This document shows, piece after piece, positions 22,901 to 34,300 of a stretch of DNA of 64,000 nt. A program made the translations under genes and the position numbers. The stretch's first letter is position 1, and each line of letters starts with the position of its first letter. The stretch is from the NCBI GenBank assembly GCA_004794655.1, contig SMMW01000125.1:1201501-1265500 (forward strand), in the 5' to 3' direction. This stretch comes from Marisa cornuarietis (taxonomy: Eukaryota > Mollusca > Gastropoda > Architaenioglossa > Ampullariidae). Under the pieces are notes generated by a model. It made no database searches and had not been told where the DNA came from. It saw nothing but the letters and a program-made list of their open reading frames with translations.

Positions 22901-24180
22901 AGCTTCCTGTACTGACTGGATACATATGGCACTATACAGAACAGCTTCCTGTACTGACTGGATACATATGGCACTATACAGAACAGCTACCTGTACTGAC
23001 TGGATACATATGGCACTATACATAACAGCTTCCTGTACTGACTGGATACATATGGCACTATACAGAACAGCTTCCTGTACTGACTGGATACATATGGCAC
23101 TATACATAACAGCTTCCTGTACTGACTGGATACATATGGCACTATACAGAACAGCTTCCTGTACTGACTGGATACATATGGCACTATACATAACAGCTTC
23201 CTGTACTGACTGGATACATATGGCACTATACATAACAGCTACCTGTACTGACTGGATACATATGGCACTATACATAACAGCTACCTGTACTGACTGGATA
23301 CATATGGCACTATACATAACAGCTTCCTGTGCTGACTGGATACATATGGCACTATACATAACAGCTTCCTGTGCTGACTGAATACATATGGCACTATACA
23401 TAACAGCTTCCTGTGCTGACTGGATACATATGGCACTATACATAACAGCTTCCTGTGCTGACTGAATACATATGGCACTATACATAACAGCTACCTGTAC
23501 TGACTGGATACATATGGCACTATACAGAACAGCTACCTGTACTGACTGGATACATATGGCACTATACAGAACAGCTACCTGTACTGACTGGATACATATG
23601 GCACTATACATAACAGCTTCCTGTGCTGACTGAATACATATGGCACTATACAGAACAGCTTCCTGTGCTGACTGGATACATACTACACTATATACAACAG
23701 CTTTCTGTACTGACTGGATACATATGGCACTATACATAACAGCTACCTGTGCAGACTGGATACCTACGACACTATACATAGTTACATGTACAGACTGGAT
23801 ACATACTACACTATATACAACAGCTTTCTGTACAGACTGGATACATCTGGCACTATGCATAACAGTTACCTGTACTGACTGGATACATATGGCACTATAC
23901 ATAACAGCTTCCTGTACTGACTGGATAATATGGCACTATACATAACAGCTACCTGTACAGACTGGATACATACGACACTATATACAACAGCTTTCTGTAC
24001 TGACCGGATACATATGGCACTATACATAACAGCTACCTGTACTGACTGGATACATATGGCACTATACATAGTTACCTGTACAGACTGGATACATACTACA
24101 CTATATACAACAGCTTTCTGTACAGACTGGATACATATGGCACTATGCATAACAGCCTTCTGTACAGACGGGATACACTA
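19905..24180. repeat. Large minisatellite, 42-bp unit (some 39-bp), roughly 95 copies
   Basis: The unit is about 42 bp: gactggatacatatggcac, then tatacataacagc, then tacctgtact. Variants include tacagaacag for tacataacag, ttcctg for tacctg, and a shorter 39-bp form with catagttacctg. Because 42 and 39 are multiples of 3, long open frames run through it on both strands (plus 20829-23381, minus 21026-22771 and 22850-23902) without any coding signal. A variant block at 21581 recurs at 22460, exactly 879 bp away (20 units of 42 plus one of 39). A rarer variant (catatagcactatacatacc) recurs about 501 bp apart near 22251 and 22752 (11 x 42 + 39). These show segmental expansion. Confidence 0.95.
20741..21028. 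other. Non-repeat spacer inside the minisatellite
   Basis: About 285 bp of unrelated sequence interrupts the array. It contains a tctg repeat (ctgtctgtctgtctg at about 20888-20904), a T-run and two acgtca motifs. Repeat units resume at once on both sides. It may be a transposon insertion or a remnant of the sequence before array expansion. No coding domain is seen. Confidence 0.6.
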
Positions 24181-24540
24181 TACATCGAGTTTACTTGTAC
24201 ATACCAGCTGAACATGCAATTATGTATCACGATAGCTAGTACAGGCTGGCTAGACGTGTCATCATACATCACACTTACTTGTACAGACTACGTGCACTAT
24301 TATAGATGACAACGGTACAGGCTGGCTATATACTTCAACATACATCACAATGGTATATTATGATCATATACCTCTTCATTCGGCACATCAGCCTTTACAG
24401 ACTAGCTATATACGTAAACATACATCACAATAACTTGTAGAATCTAACTCTTTACCTCTGTCGACAAATGCAGACTGATAGATGCTTACCTCTCACTGTC
24501 ACTAGTAACGACTGGCTATATATAGATCTCGCGGTAAATA
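24181..24540. other. Degenerate edge of the minisatellite
   Basis: Scattered fragments of the unit (tgtacagact, acaggctggctatata, catacatcacaat) continue with strong decay to about 24440, as expected at an array edge where homogenisation stops. Confidence 0.5.
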
Positions 24541-24550
24541 ATGAACAGAT

Positions 24551-24620
24551 CCCCCCCTCTCCACAGTGCGAAATCGCCTTTCGGTGGAAGCACTTTCCCT
24601 TTCAAAGACAACAACAACAA
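24551..24620 (+). mobile_element. Tiny 5'-truncated retro-insertion of the SINE/LINE 3' tail
   Basis: This 70-bp insert holds gtgcgaaatcgcctttcggt, ggaagcactttccctttc and a caacaacaac tail. It is flanked by perfect 11-bp duplications aatgaacagat at 24540-24550 and 24621-24631. It therefore inserted by target-primed reverse transcription and is either a 5'-truncated SINE or the extreme 3' end of its partner LINE. Confidence 0.8.
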
Positions 24621-24630
24621 AATGAACAGA

Positions 24631-24720
24631 TAATAATAATAATAATAATAATGTGAGCTTTTATAGCGCAGTTCCCCAGCAAAAACCAGGCTCACCGCGC
24701 TTTACAAAGAAAAATCTGTC
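24631..24720 (+). repeat. (TAA)n tract and 'tatagcgc...cgctttac' repeat end
   Basis: A short taa repeat is followed by tgtgagcttttatagcgcag and, after a spacer, by cgcgctttacaaag. Similar 'tatagcgcttta' sequence lies at 28969-28990 and, in related form, at 59320-59345 next to an att repeat. It looks like the terminal part of a dispersed repeat family, which I cannot name. Confidence 0.45.
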
Positions 24721-26279
24721 AACAAGAAAAGAGAGAAAAGTGCCCTTGAAGCAACCAGCAAAAAATTAAAATCATAAGGGTAATTTCAACACACACGTGG
24801 ACAAATAGACACACGGACACGTCAACATGAATAGAAACATACATAGGTTTCTCTACTTTTTTTCACATGTACAGATAACTTTTCTCACACATGCACATGC
24901 TTGTTGTTGAACATGTTAGTATTACTAGAGGAAAAAATAACCTTTAAATTGATACCAAAAACATGGGGACTAAAGCATAGTGCTCTAAAATCAACTATAT
25001 TGTGATATTGTGAGATATATATAAATCAGATATTGTGAGTATAAAACTCGCACATTAGAAGTTGTGCAAAATGTGATAAAGAGAAAAAAGAAAGGATCTT
25101 CACAACTAATATTTTAATGTGACCTCATCAACATGCCCGTTTATCAAGCGACACAAGTGATATGTACATATCAGTACATCTCGCTGTAGTGAGAGAAGGA
25201 AACATCTCTACTTACAATATACTTAGCAAGACAGCAAGACGTGATGAGGCTTTTCTCTATAATAATAATAATAATAATGACTATAGTTAGGGAATATACA
25301 GACACCTGATATGAACGCGAGCAGTCAGTGATAACAGCTAGGAGTGATATGCCCAGGAGATCACGTGATAAACCAGTGGACTTGTTGCACCACTCGAGCC
25401 TCACATGGGTGAGAGGTTGACGGCGAGACAGAAAACAAAGACGAGGTCAAAGGAAAAGACTCGTAGTGTTGAGGCTTTATCAGAGATTGTCCGCGTTTCC
25501 TATTGAAGTGTTTCTTGAAACAGTGTTTATCTCACACGCTAATACCTTCTGAATACACCGTTTGGTACAATAACTTGTGTAATATTATTCTGCACCCGTC
25601 TAAGAAAAATAATATATTTGCCGATTCATGTACCTGTATGTGAATTAACACCTAATCAAATTCCCTAGCTCTGGAGTGCTTACAGACTAGTTTGTGAAAT
25701 GTTTGGAGTGCTTTGTTAGAAACAAAGCTTGATAACGGCATGTTTCACAATATTAGCAAACAAATAAGTAAATTTCCTATTCATCTTAATCATGAGAAAT
25801 AGGAAATGACTAATCCACGCATAACTGACTGACAAACTACAAACAGAAACCGATATGGTGTTGTATTGAGTTCTAAGAGAAATGTAGACACCGAACTCTC
25901 GAGGTTTACGGTGCAGCCACTGATGTCTTGGTGCCGGTCAACTGTCGTCACAATAACAAATGGCGACAACAGCTGCACATCAACTGTTGTGACTCATGTT
26001 GAAACTCAATTGCCCCAAGTTTGAAGGGACGTATAGTTTGTTATCTCTGTCACAGCCTCTGCGTTCTCTCAACGCCTGGACATTTGCGCGTTCTTTTCGT
26101 TTTAAACAAAACAACTCCTTCTTCTTTTTAAACATATATACATTTAATTAAATGAACAAAATATGGCAAAATACTTAAAAGAAATACTAAGGTATCTAAA
26201 TATCAAAATAGTCTATAAACAAGCACAAAGTCACTTTTCGATGATCCACAAACAAATATTCTAATCCACAAACGCTTCT
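24721..26279. other. Unassigned sequence
   Basis: AT-rich, no domain-bearing exon seen. A short aat repeat lies at 25259-25278. Confidence 0.35.
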
Positions 26280-26575
26280 CTTAATATGGTGCCGTCTCTC
26301 GGGACTAGCCACCCAACATCATACAACAAACGCTGCCTCTAGGGGTCAGACGTTGAACAAGAAATGGCGCTGCCTCTTGGGGACGAGCGACCCAACCTTT
26401 TCTTTATTGACGCCGTCTCTCGGAACAGGCGTTATACACATGGCGCTGCCTCTTGGGGACTAGCGACAACAATACAGTTAACTCCAATTAACTTCAGACT
26501 CCATTCCAGGCTAACTCCAGATAACTCCATGCTAACTCCATTCCGTGCTAACTCCACGCTAACTGCGCCTATAAC
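26280..26575 (+). repeat. Short tandem motifs (ggcgctgcctctnggggac; taactcca)
   Basis: The phrase tgccgtctctcgg or ggcgctgcctcttggggac recurs about five times between 26288 and 26465, often followed by agcgacccaac. It is followed by a run of ctaactcca repeats at 26480-26570. Neither belongs to a family I recognise. Confidence 0.6.
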
Positions 26576-27140
26576 AAAATTACAACAAAAGAAATTACTA
26601 ATACTTATAGATCTATGTCTCTAAAAAAAAATACAGGAAACATTCACCTTATGCAAAATAATCCGAGCTGCTAACAAAAACACAACAACGCACCTTTCTA
26701 TGAAGACGCAGCCTTCACTTCCCCACAGGCAGTGTCTCGGCACTTGCCGTGTCTCTCTGAGAAGTGAAGCGCTGACCGGCAACAGTTAACTTAATACTCT
26801 TCGACCTTTCTTCTCTCACTGTCTAAAAAAAAATCCCTATGACTCATGCGCCAGGTGCGATTTAGGCATCCTCGCTGTACTGGCTATTAGCCTCCATGTC
26901 ACCCCTCTGTGACAATCTCTCACACCGTCCAACATGCGGCCGATACGAACACTTGGCTGATAAAGTTACTGACATAAAAAACATTTAAGAGAGCCTGTAG
27001 ACACGTCCATGACCTGTTTTTTACTTTGATTAGAAAAAAGTGGCAGACTCTTACAAACGTGGCAAAGACTTGTCTTTTTGTCTCATATACTGTCCCCAGA
27101 AGCACAGGAAGATGGGTTCCATGTCATGAGCATATTGGCT
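26576..27140. other. Unassigned sequence
   Basis: No gene recognised; probably repeat-derived intergenic DNA. Confidence 0.3.
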
Positions 27141-28110
27141 GGTTGTGACATATTGGTGTCGACGCCTCAGGCTTGTCAACAAGCCGCCCTAGACACCAAC
27201 TGAGCCGATTGTTACCTACCCATCAGAGTTATCATATGACACCAGACCCCACTCAGCTCGCAGACATCCAGCCAGCAGATACAGACCTTGACAGTTGCAC
27301 AGAACCGCCAAGCCTGGAAGAATTGACAGCAGCAATCAAGGCAATGAAAAGTGGCAAAGCACTAGGGGCAGATGGAATAACAGCAGAGATGTTGAAAGCA
27401 GAAGTGAATGTGACAGCTCCCATGTTGACTGAAATCTTCAGGCAAGTTTGGGAATCAGGACAGATACCCGATGCGTAGAAGACAGGGCTCATCTTCAAGT
27501 TACCAAAGAAAGGAGATCTTGGAGACTGCAATAACTGGAGGGGTATCACCAGCAAGGTCTTCAGCACGATTGTTTTGTCAAGACTGACGGCAACCATTGA
27601 GAAAGACCTCCGGCCTCAGGAAGCAGGATTTCGCCCTGGGCGATCCTGCTCTGAACTCATTTTCACTCTGCGTCAGATTCTGGAGCAGAGCAACGAGTGG
27701 AACACACCACTGTACATCAACTTCATCGATCTGGAGAAGGCTTTTGACAGCATCCACCGCGAGTTCTTATGGAAGATCCTGAGGCATTACAGTCCCTGCG
27801 AAACTTGTCCAGGTCGTTGCAATGCTGTACAGCGATTTCAAATCTCAGGTGGTCTGTGACACGGAGATCACAGCCCCCTTCAACGTCAGTACTGGGGTGA
27901 AGCAGGGCTGCATTCTGTCGCCGTTCCTCTTCATCCTGGCCATGGACTGGATCATGAAGAATTCCACCGACAAAGAGAGGAGAGGGATCAAATGGACAAT
28001 GACTATGACAGCAACAATACTGCTGGAAGACTTGGACTTTGCTAATGACATTGCCCTGTTGTCACACCGCCAAAGACATGCAGGAGAAAACAAAATTCGC
28101 ATTGCATCTC
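27141..28110 (+). mobile_element. RTE-like LINE fragment, reverse transcriptase
   Basis: The plus strand encodes PPSLEELTAAIKAMKSGKAL, GADGITAEMLKAEV, a stop at 27476-27478 where a Trp is expected, KLPKKGDLGDCNNWRGIT, QEAGFRPGRSCSE, INFIDLEKAFDSIHREFLW, a frameshift at about 27790, then STGVKQGCILSPFLFILAMD and LDFANDIALLS (FAND in place of the catalytic FADD). It is truncated at both ends and dead. The same RTE-like type also occurs at 41095-42305. Confidence 0.8.
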
Positions 28111-28128
28111 ACATCTAAATACCTTTTG

Positions 28129-28167
<39 letters not shown>

Positions 28168-28320
28168 GAGGCTTTGTACTGTAACCCACATTTTTTTATT
28201 TCGCATTGCATCTCACTTCTGAATACCCATTACAGGTGTGTGTGTGTGTGCTGAGGCTTTGTACTGTAACCCACATTTTTTTAAATTTAGCATTGCATCT
28301 CACTTCTGAATACCCATTGC

Positions 28321-28378
<58 letters not shown>

Positions 28379-28449
28379 AGGCTTTGTACTGTAACCCACA
28401 TTTTTTTATTATTTTGCATTGCATCTCACTTCTGAATACCTATTGCAGG
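28093..28449 (+). repeat. Tandem repeat with variable (GT)n tracts
   Basis: Four imperfect units read gcattgcatctcacttctga, then atacccattgcaggtgtgtg..., then ctgaggctttgtactgtaac and ccacatttttttatt. The (GT)n tracts inside differ in length (longest at about 28323-28374). The last unit ends about 110 bp before the proposed start codon of the nuclease-helicase gene, so it lies in its promoter or 5' UTR region. Confidence 0.85.
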
Positions 28450-28558
28450 TCATTTGGTCTCCTCACAAACATAAAAGTCTGTGGGTTTCCTTTTCTAACA
28501 GGTGACAGTCGCCGACTCCGACAGACTTTGTTTTGTTTAAGAGAAACCACTGTCAGCA

Positions 28559-31285
28559 ATGTCTGGTCATCAGCCGTCTACTTCACAGCAGGTGAGACAA
28601 GTAGGGGCAAGACGAAGCACGAACTGGGCTTTGATTTTGACATCAGGGGAGGGAAAATGGTGAGGAGATCACAACCAGAGCGGGTTTTAGGTCCAGAATT
28701 GAATAGCACAATATGTTACATATGCCACATTTGTTGATTCTGCAAAAATGCAAAAATATTACTAGTCTGCAGATAAGATTATTGTTTTAAGAGAGACAGA
28801 AAGAGCGAGGACGTTTGTATTCGTGAGTATGTATGTGTGTACGTGTGACTGTACTTGTGCTAATGTATATTTTGTACTGTGTAGGCAGGAAAGTTTGTGA
28901 TAGTTGTGTATGTTTTGGTGTGTTAGGTAAGTATAATGCCCGATACAGCTTTAAAACAACATAATGAGTCGCTTATATAGCGCTTTAAAATACTCCTCCT
29001 CGCCATCCTCCTCCTCCTCCTCCTCATCATCATCATGGAAAAGTGAGGCGCTGATCTTCTCTTTGGGGGAAAGAGCAATGGATTTTCAGATTTGTCCATT
29101 CAGCCCTTTGCTACTTTTTTTACTGGCCAAGAGAGTTTATATCGTTCCTAGTTTAAATTTGTACTCCATAAAAGCACTAATATTTTTATTTTCTGTTTAT
29201 TCTTACTGATATAAATATCACAGAAGAAGCGCCGTAAAAGAGGCGGTGTCCACGTCCAAGTTTACCTGTACGCCGTGAGGGATGAAGATGCTGCAGTACT
29301 TACAGGTACAGGTAAGCTGCTTTTAAGAAGCCACCTGATTTATTCGTCGAGTAAATTTATCGCTTTGATGCACTTGTCAAAAAATATGTTGACACATGTG
29401 TCAAAATAGAACAATAAACACAAACTAAATATTTGTTTAATAGGAAACACCCGTCCTCTTGATGAGGTGAAGAAGAAGTCAGGCGCTGACGTAGAGTTTT
29501 ACCCCAACTCATCAGCTGTACCAGGTATGAAGATTGTCATCATCCGCGGTGTCCGTTCCCAGATTGAAGCAGCAGTCAAGATCTTAAGTCAGCTGACTAG
29601 TTCACAGGTTTGTTATATACTAATATGTTAGCAAGGTGCAACATTACAAGTCCAACAATAGGTAAATCTAGTAGCTGTCTACAAACACTATAAATCAGTA
29701 AATAATTTAAAACTGGCAATTTAAAATAAATATTTCATTCCTACCAACTTTGATATTCTTGTCCAAAATAAACACTTAAGGTTTTAAAGAGAGAACTTCA
29801 GCATAATAATCTAACGGTGATGTGTCTATAATGTAATGATGTTGACACAGGGGAGATTATCAGACCAAGCCCAGACATTCTGGCTACTGTGGGTTGAGGC
29901 CGCGTTCCCTGATCTCGACTCTCGCGCCTACTTCCTGCCTCCTGTCTACATCAACCGCGTGCCGATGACCAGACAGTCGACTGCAGGTCAGGATGTTCTC
30001 GTCCTTCAATCAGCACCTGGACAGGCTGGTCAGTCTCACCAACAGCCGACGAGTTCATCTTCTGGCCTTCAGGACAGTGACATCAGAGACGATGCAGCCA
30101 TGCAACGGATTTTTGTCTGTCTTCAGAAACTGTGTGAAGAGAATAAAGATGTGATGGTTGGAATGACTCAGCTTCAGTTCGGACAGTACCTGGGTGAACC
30201 TTGTTACGCTTCCGCCGCTACCCAGCTACCCCGACCCTCCAACCTTCCTCCATCTCTACCAGGTAACTGGAAAGAGGGAGACTTTGATGTTCTTCTAATT
30301 CACCGACAGTACGGACTGGTAGTCTGTGAGGTGAAGACATTTGGTGACAACATACAAACTCTAAACATGTCACAGCAGGATGTAGACAACAACATTAGAA
30401 AGAAAATGAAAGACGCCGTGTCACAGCTGGACAAGGCGGAGGCCATGTTGTCTCACCTGGTGTCTGACATATCTCCCGGTCTGCCCGTCACTAAGGTCAT
30501 CGCTTTTCCTAACCTCACAGTTTGTCAAGTTCAACAGGTCATCTCCGGCGACACTCAGCTGACTCAGGTTAAAGTTCATTCTTTCCCCTTTACATTCTTA
30601 GACATAAACACCATTACACCGCACGGTGTCAGTTTTGACTGACATATTTTTACTTTTATTTCTTATTTCTTAGTCCAACAGTATCAACTAGACGATATGG
30701 TTAGGATTACAGTTATGATACTGTTTGTCGTTGCTTACTAGTAAATGTTTACTTTAGTAATTCAGCATGGACCTCGCTAGTGATGCACAATATTGTCTTC
30801 TTTTCAGTCATAGAATCCCCTATAGACGGCATGTTGTAGAAATAAAACTGAATAGTGTCAAATATAAACGAGAATGTTGTCAAGTCTTTCAGCACCTAAC
30901 CAGTGATTAGCAACTATTTGCAAACCAGGCTACTGCGTAAATAACAGTTTATAACAGAGATGTCAGTTTCTTGTTAAACTGAATGAACTTATTACAGGCC
31001 CTGTGTCGGTGTCTGGGAACAAGAGACGCCGCCGACATCGCTGGTGTGTGTCTGTGCTCTGATCAGTTGTCTGACCCCAAGACCCCGTGTGACGTCAGTA
31101 GTCACGTGCTGAGGGAACTCGGACACTGGTGGCAGCGACGTGTGGCTGGGGCTGGACCTCGCACTCACAGAATGACTGGTCACATGTACAAGCGTCTGGT
31201 AGCCAGGTGAGTCTTTAGGAGCCACAGCAAACACAGATTCATAAGTAAAGGACAATGGTAGCCGACAGCTTGAAGACAGGTTCGT

Positions 31286-31345
<60 letters not shown>

Positions 31346-34300
31346 GAGACAGACTTGTAGAGTTTTAAAGCAGATGCGCTCATACCTATGTCGAGAAAAA
31401 ACTGTCAAGTAAGGTCTATAATGGTATAAGGTGTATAATGAAATAAGGTATACAATAGTATTAGGTATATAATGCCAACTCTTCCGATTAAAAAACAAGA
31501 TAGAAATGTACATTGGTAGCCATTATCCAAATAGCACAAATAATATTAAATGTGCTTAAATATTTTTTCAGTCGAACTTACTGAGTGTTTTTTATCTTAA
31601 AAAAAATCAAGGTGCTTATTCAAAAATATAAATGCAACGTGACAGCCCGGTCACCACTTGTGGTAACCACACGAACGTGAACTTTAGTAGTCTGTGGTCT
31701 CTCATGCTAAGATTTCATTAACATAGTTCTGAGTTCATCCACGAAAGCAGCTACCTGACATTTTGTGACTACAACGAAGTATATTTTGCTTAATTATAAT
31801 AAGGTCCGCCTTTAATACTTATTCTTGCTTTACCATAATTTTGTTTGCATAAATTTACAACATTTCTCTGTTCGGTTTGTCATTGCTGCCAGAAAAGTTT
31901 TCAATAAGAGATTTTCTTCGGGAACTGATATTTCCTCGCAGAACTGGTGAATGCTCGAATCTTTTAATTTACTTGCCATGACTGATGTCTCTCATATCTT
32001 ATCAAGGAGATTTTGTGTCACTGAAAATCTTGACAACTTGAGATGATTAGTAAGAGTGTGAGTGTTGTAACCATTCTCACACAGCCTTTACAAACAACAG
32101 ATAAAGTTGATGTATTTCCTTGAAATGTTGTTATTCGCAAACTCACGATAATGAATCCCAGACACTTAATCCCCGACACTTAATCTCCTAGACATTTGAT
32201 CCCCAGACACTTAATCCTCAAAATGAAATTTCAACTCAAGAAATTATGAAGTGAAAAATTTAATTATGAAGTGAATAAAAAATTTAATTATGAAGTGAAT
32301 GAAAAATTTAATTATGAAGTGAATGAAAAAGTTAATTATGAAATAAATGAAAAATTTAATTCAAATTCAAATAATTATTTTCATGTAAACATCAAAATAA
32401 GTTTGTAATTAAAATAATACTTAACTTCAACATTTATAACATTAGGGGCATTTTTGAGGATTAAGTGTCTGGGGATTAAGTGTCGGGGATTAAGTGTCTG
32501 GGGATTAAGTGTCCGGTCACCCACGATAATAACGTTTTAATGTCATGTGGCACAGTCTGGCATAAACCACTGTTTGTCAGTCTGGCATCATCTCCTGAAA
32601 ACTGACAGTTGGTAAGGGAGTGAGTGAACACGGGGCAGCCCCACTTCACTTTCCCGCCTCAGTGTATCCTCTTTATAAATATCTTTGGTCACAGAACTTG
32701 TTAAAGTATACAAGTTGTTTAATGTGAGCCCCCTTTATAGAATACAAATCATAGCATCTGATCATATAAAAGTCGGTAGCTAGTCTTCAATACTATTTCC
32801 ATATGTACTGTCATAAGGGAGCTCTTTTTAAAGTGTAAGTTGTGCTGCTCTAGGTTTCCAGGAAAACAAAATGGCTATTTGATGTAAATACACCAAAACG
32901 TTTCGCTGACACTCATTAAAACAAATTTTGAATGAAAGACCAAGCAGTCCTTCTCCACAACCAGCAAAAAAAGGATAAGCAACTATATTGTCGAGGTCTT
33001 TCTACCCTGTGTATTCAACTTCATGCTTCTCTCTATTTAGTTAACAAGTTCACTTAAAAGCAAGAATTCATTTGAATGTGAAATAAAAAGAAGAGAGAGA
33101 GAGAGAAAGAAGAGACGTAAGCATAGAAGGAGTAAAAATAATAAAGATTAGAAGTAAACATGGAAGTCAAATCAAGCTCTTTCCCCCTCTCCTCTACCTG
33201 TCCGACATTACACAGTAACAGTACTATTGTTATGTCCATCACAACAATAACTTTTCACGACCAGTTGTGGAAGTAGAAACATCCAACCGTTAATACAAGT
33301 TGACAGCCAGAGAGAGGAAACTGACTCTCAGTCACAAATGAGGAAATTTAATTATTTATCCTGACGGTCATCATCATCGTACGGTCGTCACCACTACAAA
33401 TAGTCACAAGCTAAAGACAAAGTGTAAACCAGATCACATTAACGGATACCCCTATTATTGTTGATCATATGTCACATCATGTACAATATTCTTTCTCTGT
33501 ACTTTCTCTCTATCTCACATCTCAATAAACAAAGACAGCCAGTCTTTAAGATGTTGATCTCATAGACTTGAGGTCAGTTAGTGTTTGTGTCACTCAACTG
33601 TCGTCTGCTTCACTTCATGGCACAACATTAGGAAAATGTCAGCCGACAATGAAATCAGCTTTTTAAGGTTTGGCTTTCATCTTGTTACACATCATCACAT
33701 TTTTCTTTTCACCAGAATCAGAAGGATGGGAGGTATCGTCAGTAAGTGACATTGTCAGTGTAGTTTGTAAGAATAACCTGTTTATTCCAACGGTTTTGTT
33801 ATAAACATTTTGTGTTCTTCCCTAGGTCCCTCACTGCAGGCTACAAACTTGTTAAATTATGAAAATATCTTTTCTTGTAATTCTGTGTTGTATTGTTTAT
33901 TTATATATATATATGTGAAGTATATATTATTATTGTTTGTCTGAACTAGATTTTGTGGTCCGGCGACAACAGTGAGTGTGCCATGTACATGTCCTCCACG
34001 TGTGAGTGTCAAGACCCTGGGTCAGGCCGTGTGGTGTACAGGAGAGTGCTATACTGCTGTAATAACACTCTTCCCGGAGCAACTTCACCTGCTCAACACG
34101 GCGCCTCCCAGACTCTTTGTCACCGGACCGCCCGGCACAGGTAAAACCCTGGTGCTGCTGATGATGGGCATAAATTGGCTGCGATGTGGTCACCACGTCT
34201 ACATTGTCAGTACTGGTGTTATGAGTCGTGCAGCGTGCATCATGTTGTACCGCCTGTTGCTGCAGACAGTAAACACACAACAGTCAGCAGGTGTATCACC

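Noticed and set aside
20829..23381. 850-residue open frame and opposite-strand frames of 581 and 350 residues
   Set aside because: They lie in the 42-bp minisatellite. Frames stay open because unit length is a multiple of 3. The start lies in the unique spacer, there is no domain, and both strands are equally open.
30568..30642. Read-through of exon 4 to the stop at 30642 as the end of a separate nuclease protein
   Set aside because: A donor at 30568 gives the phase needed for exon 5, and all eight exons then sum to one open frame. An intron-retaining short isoform is possible but not supported by sequence alone.
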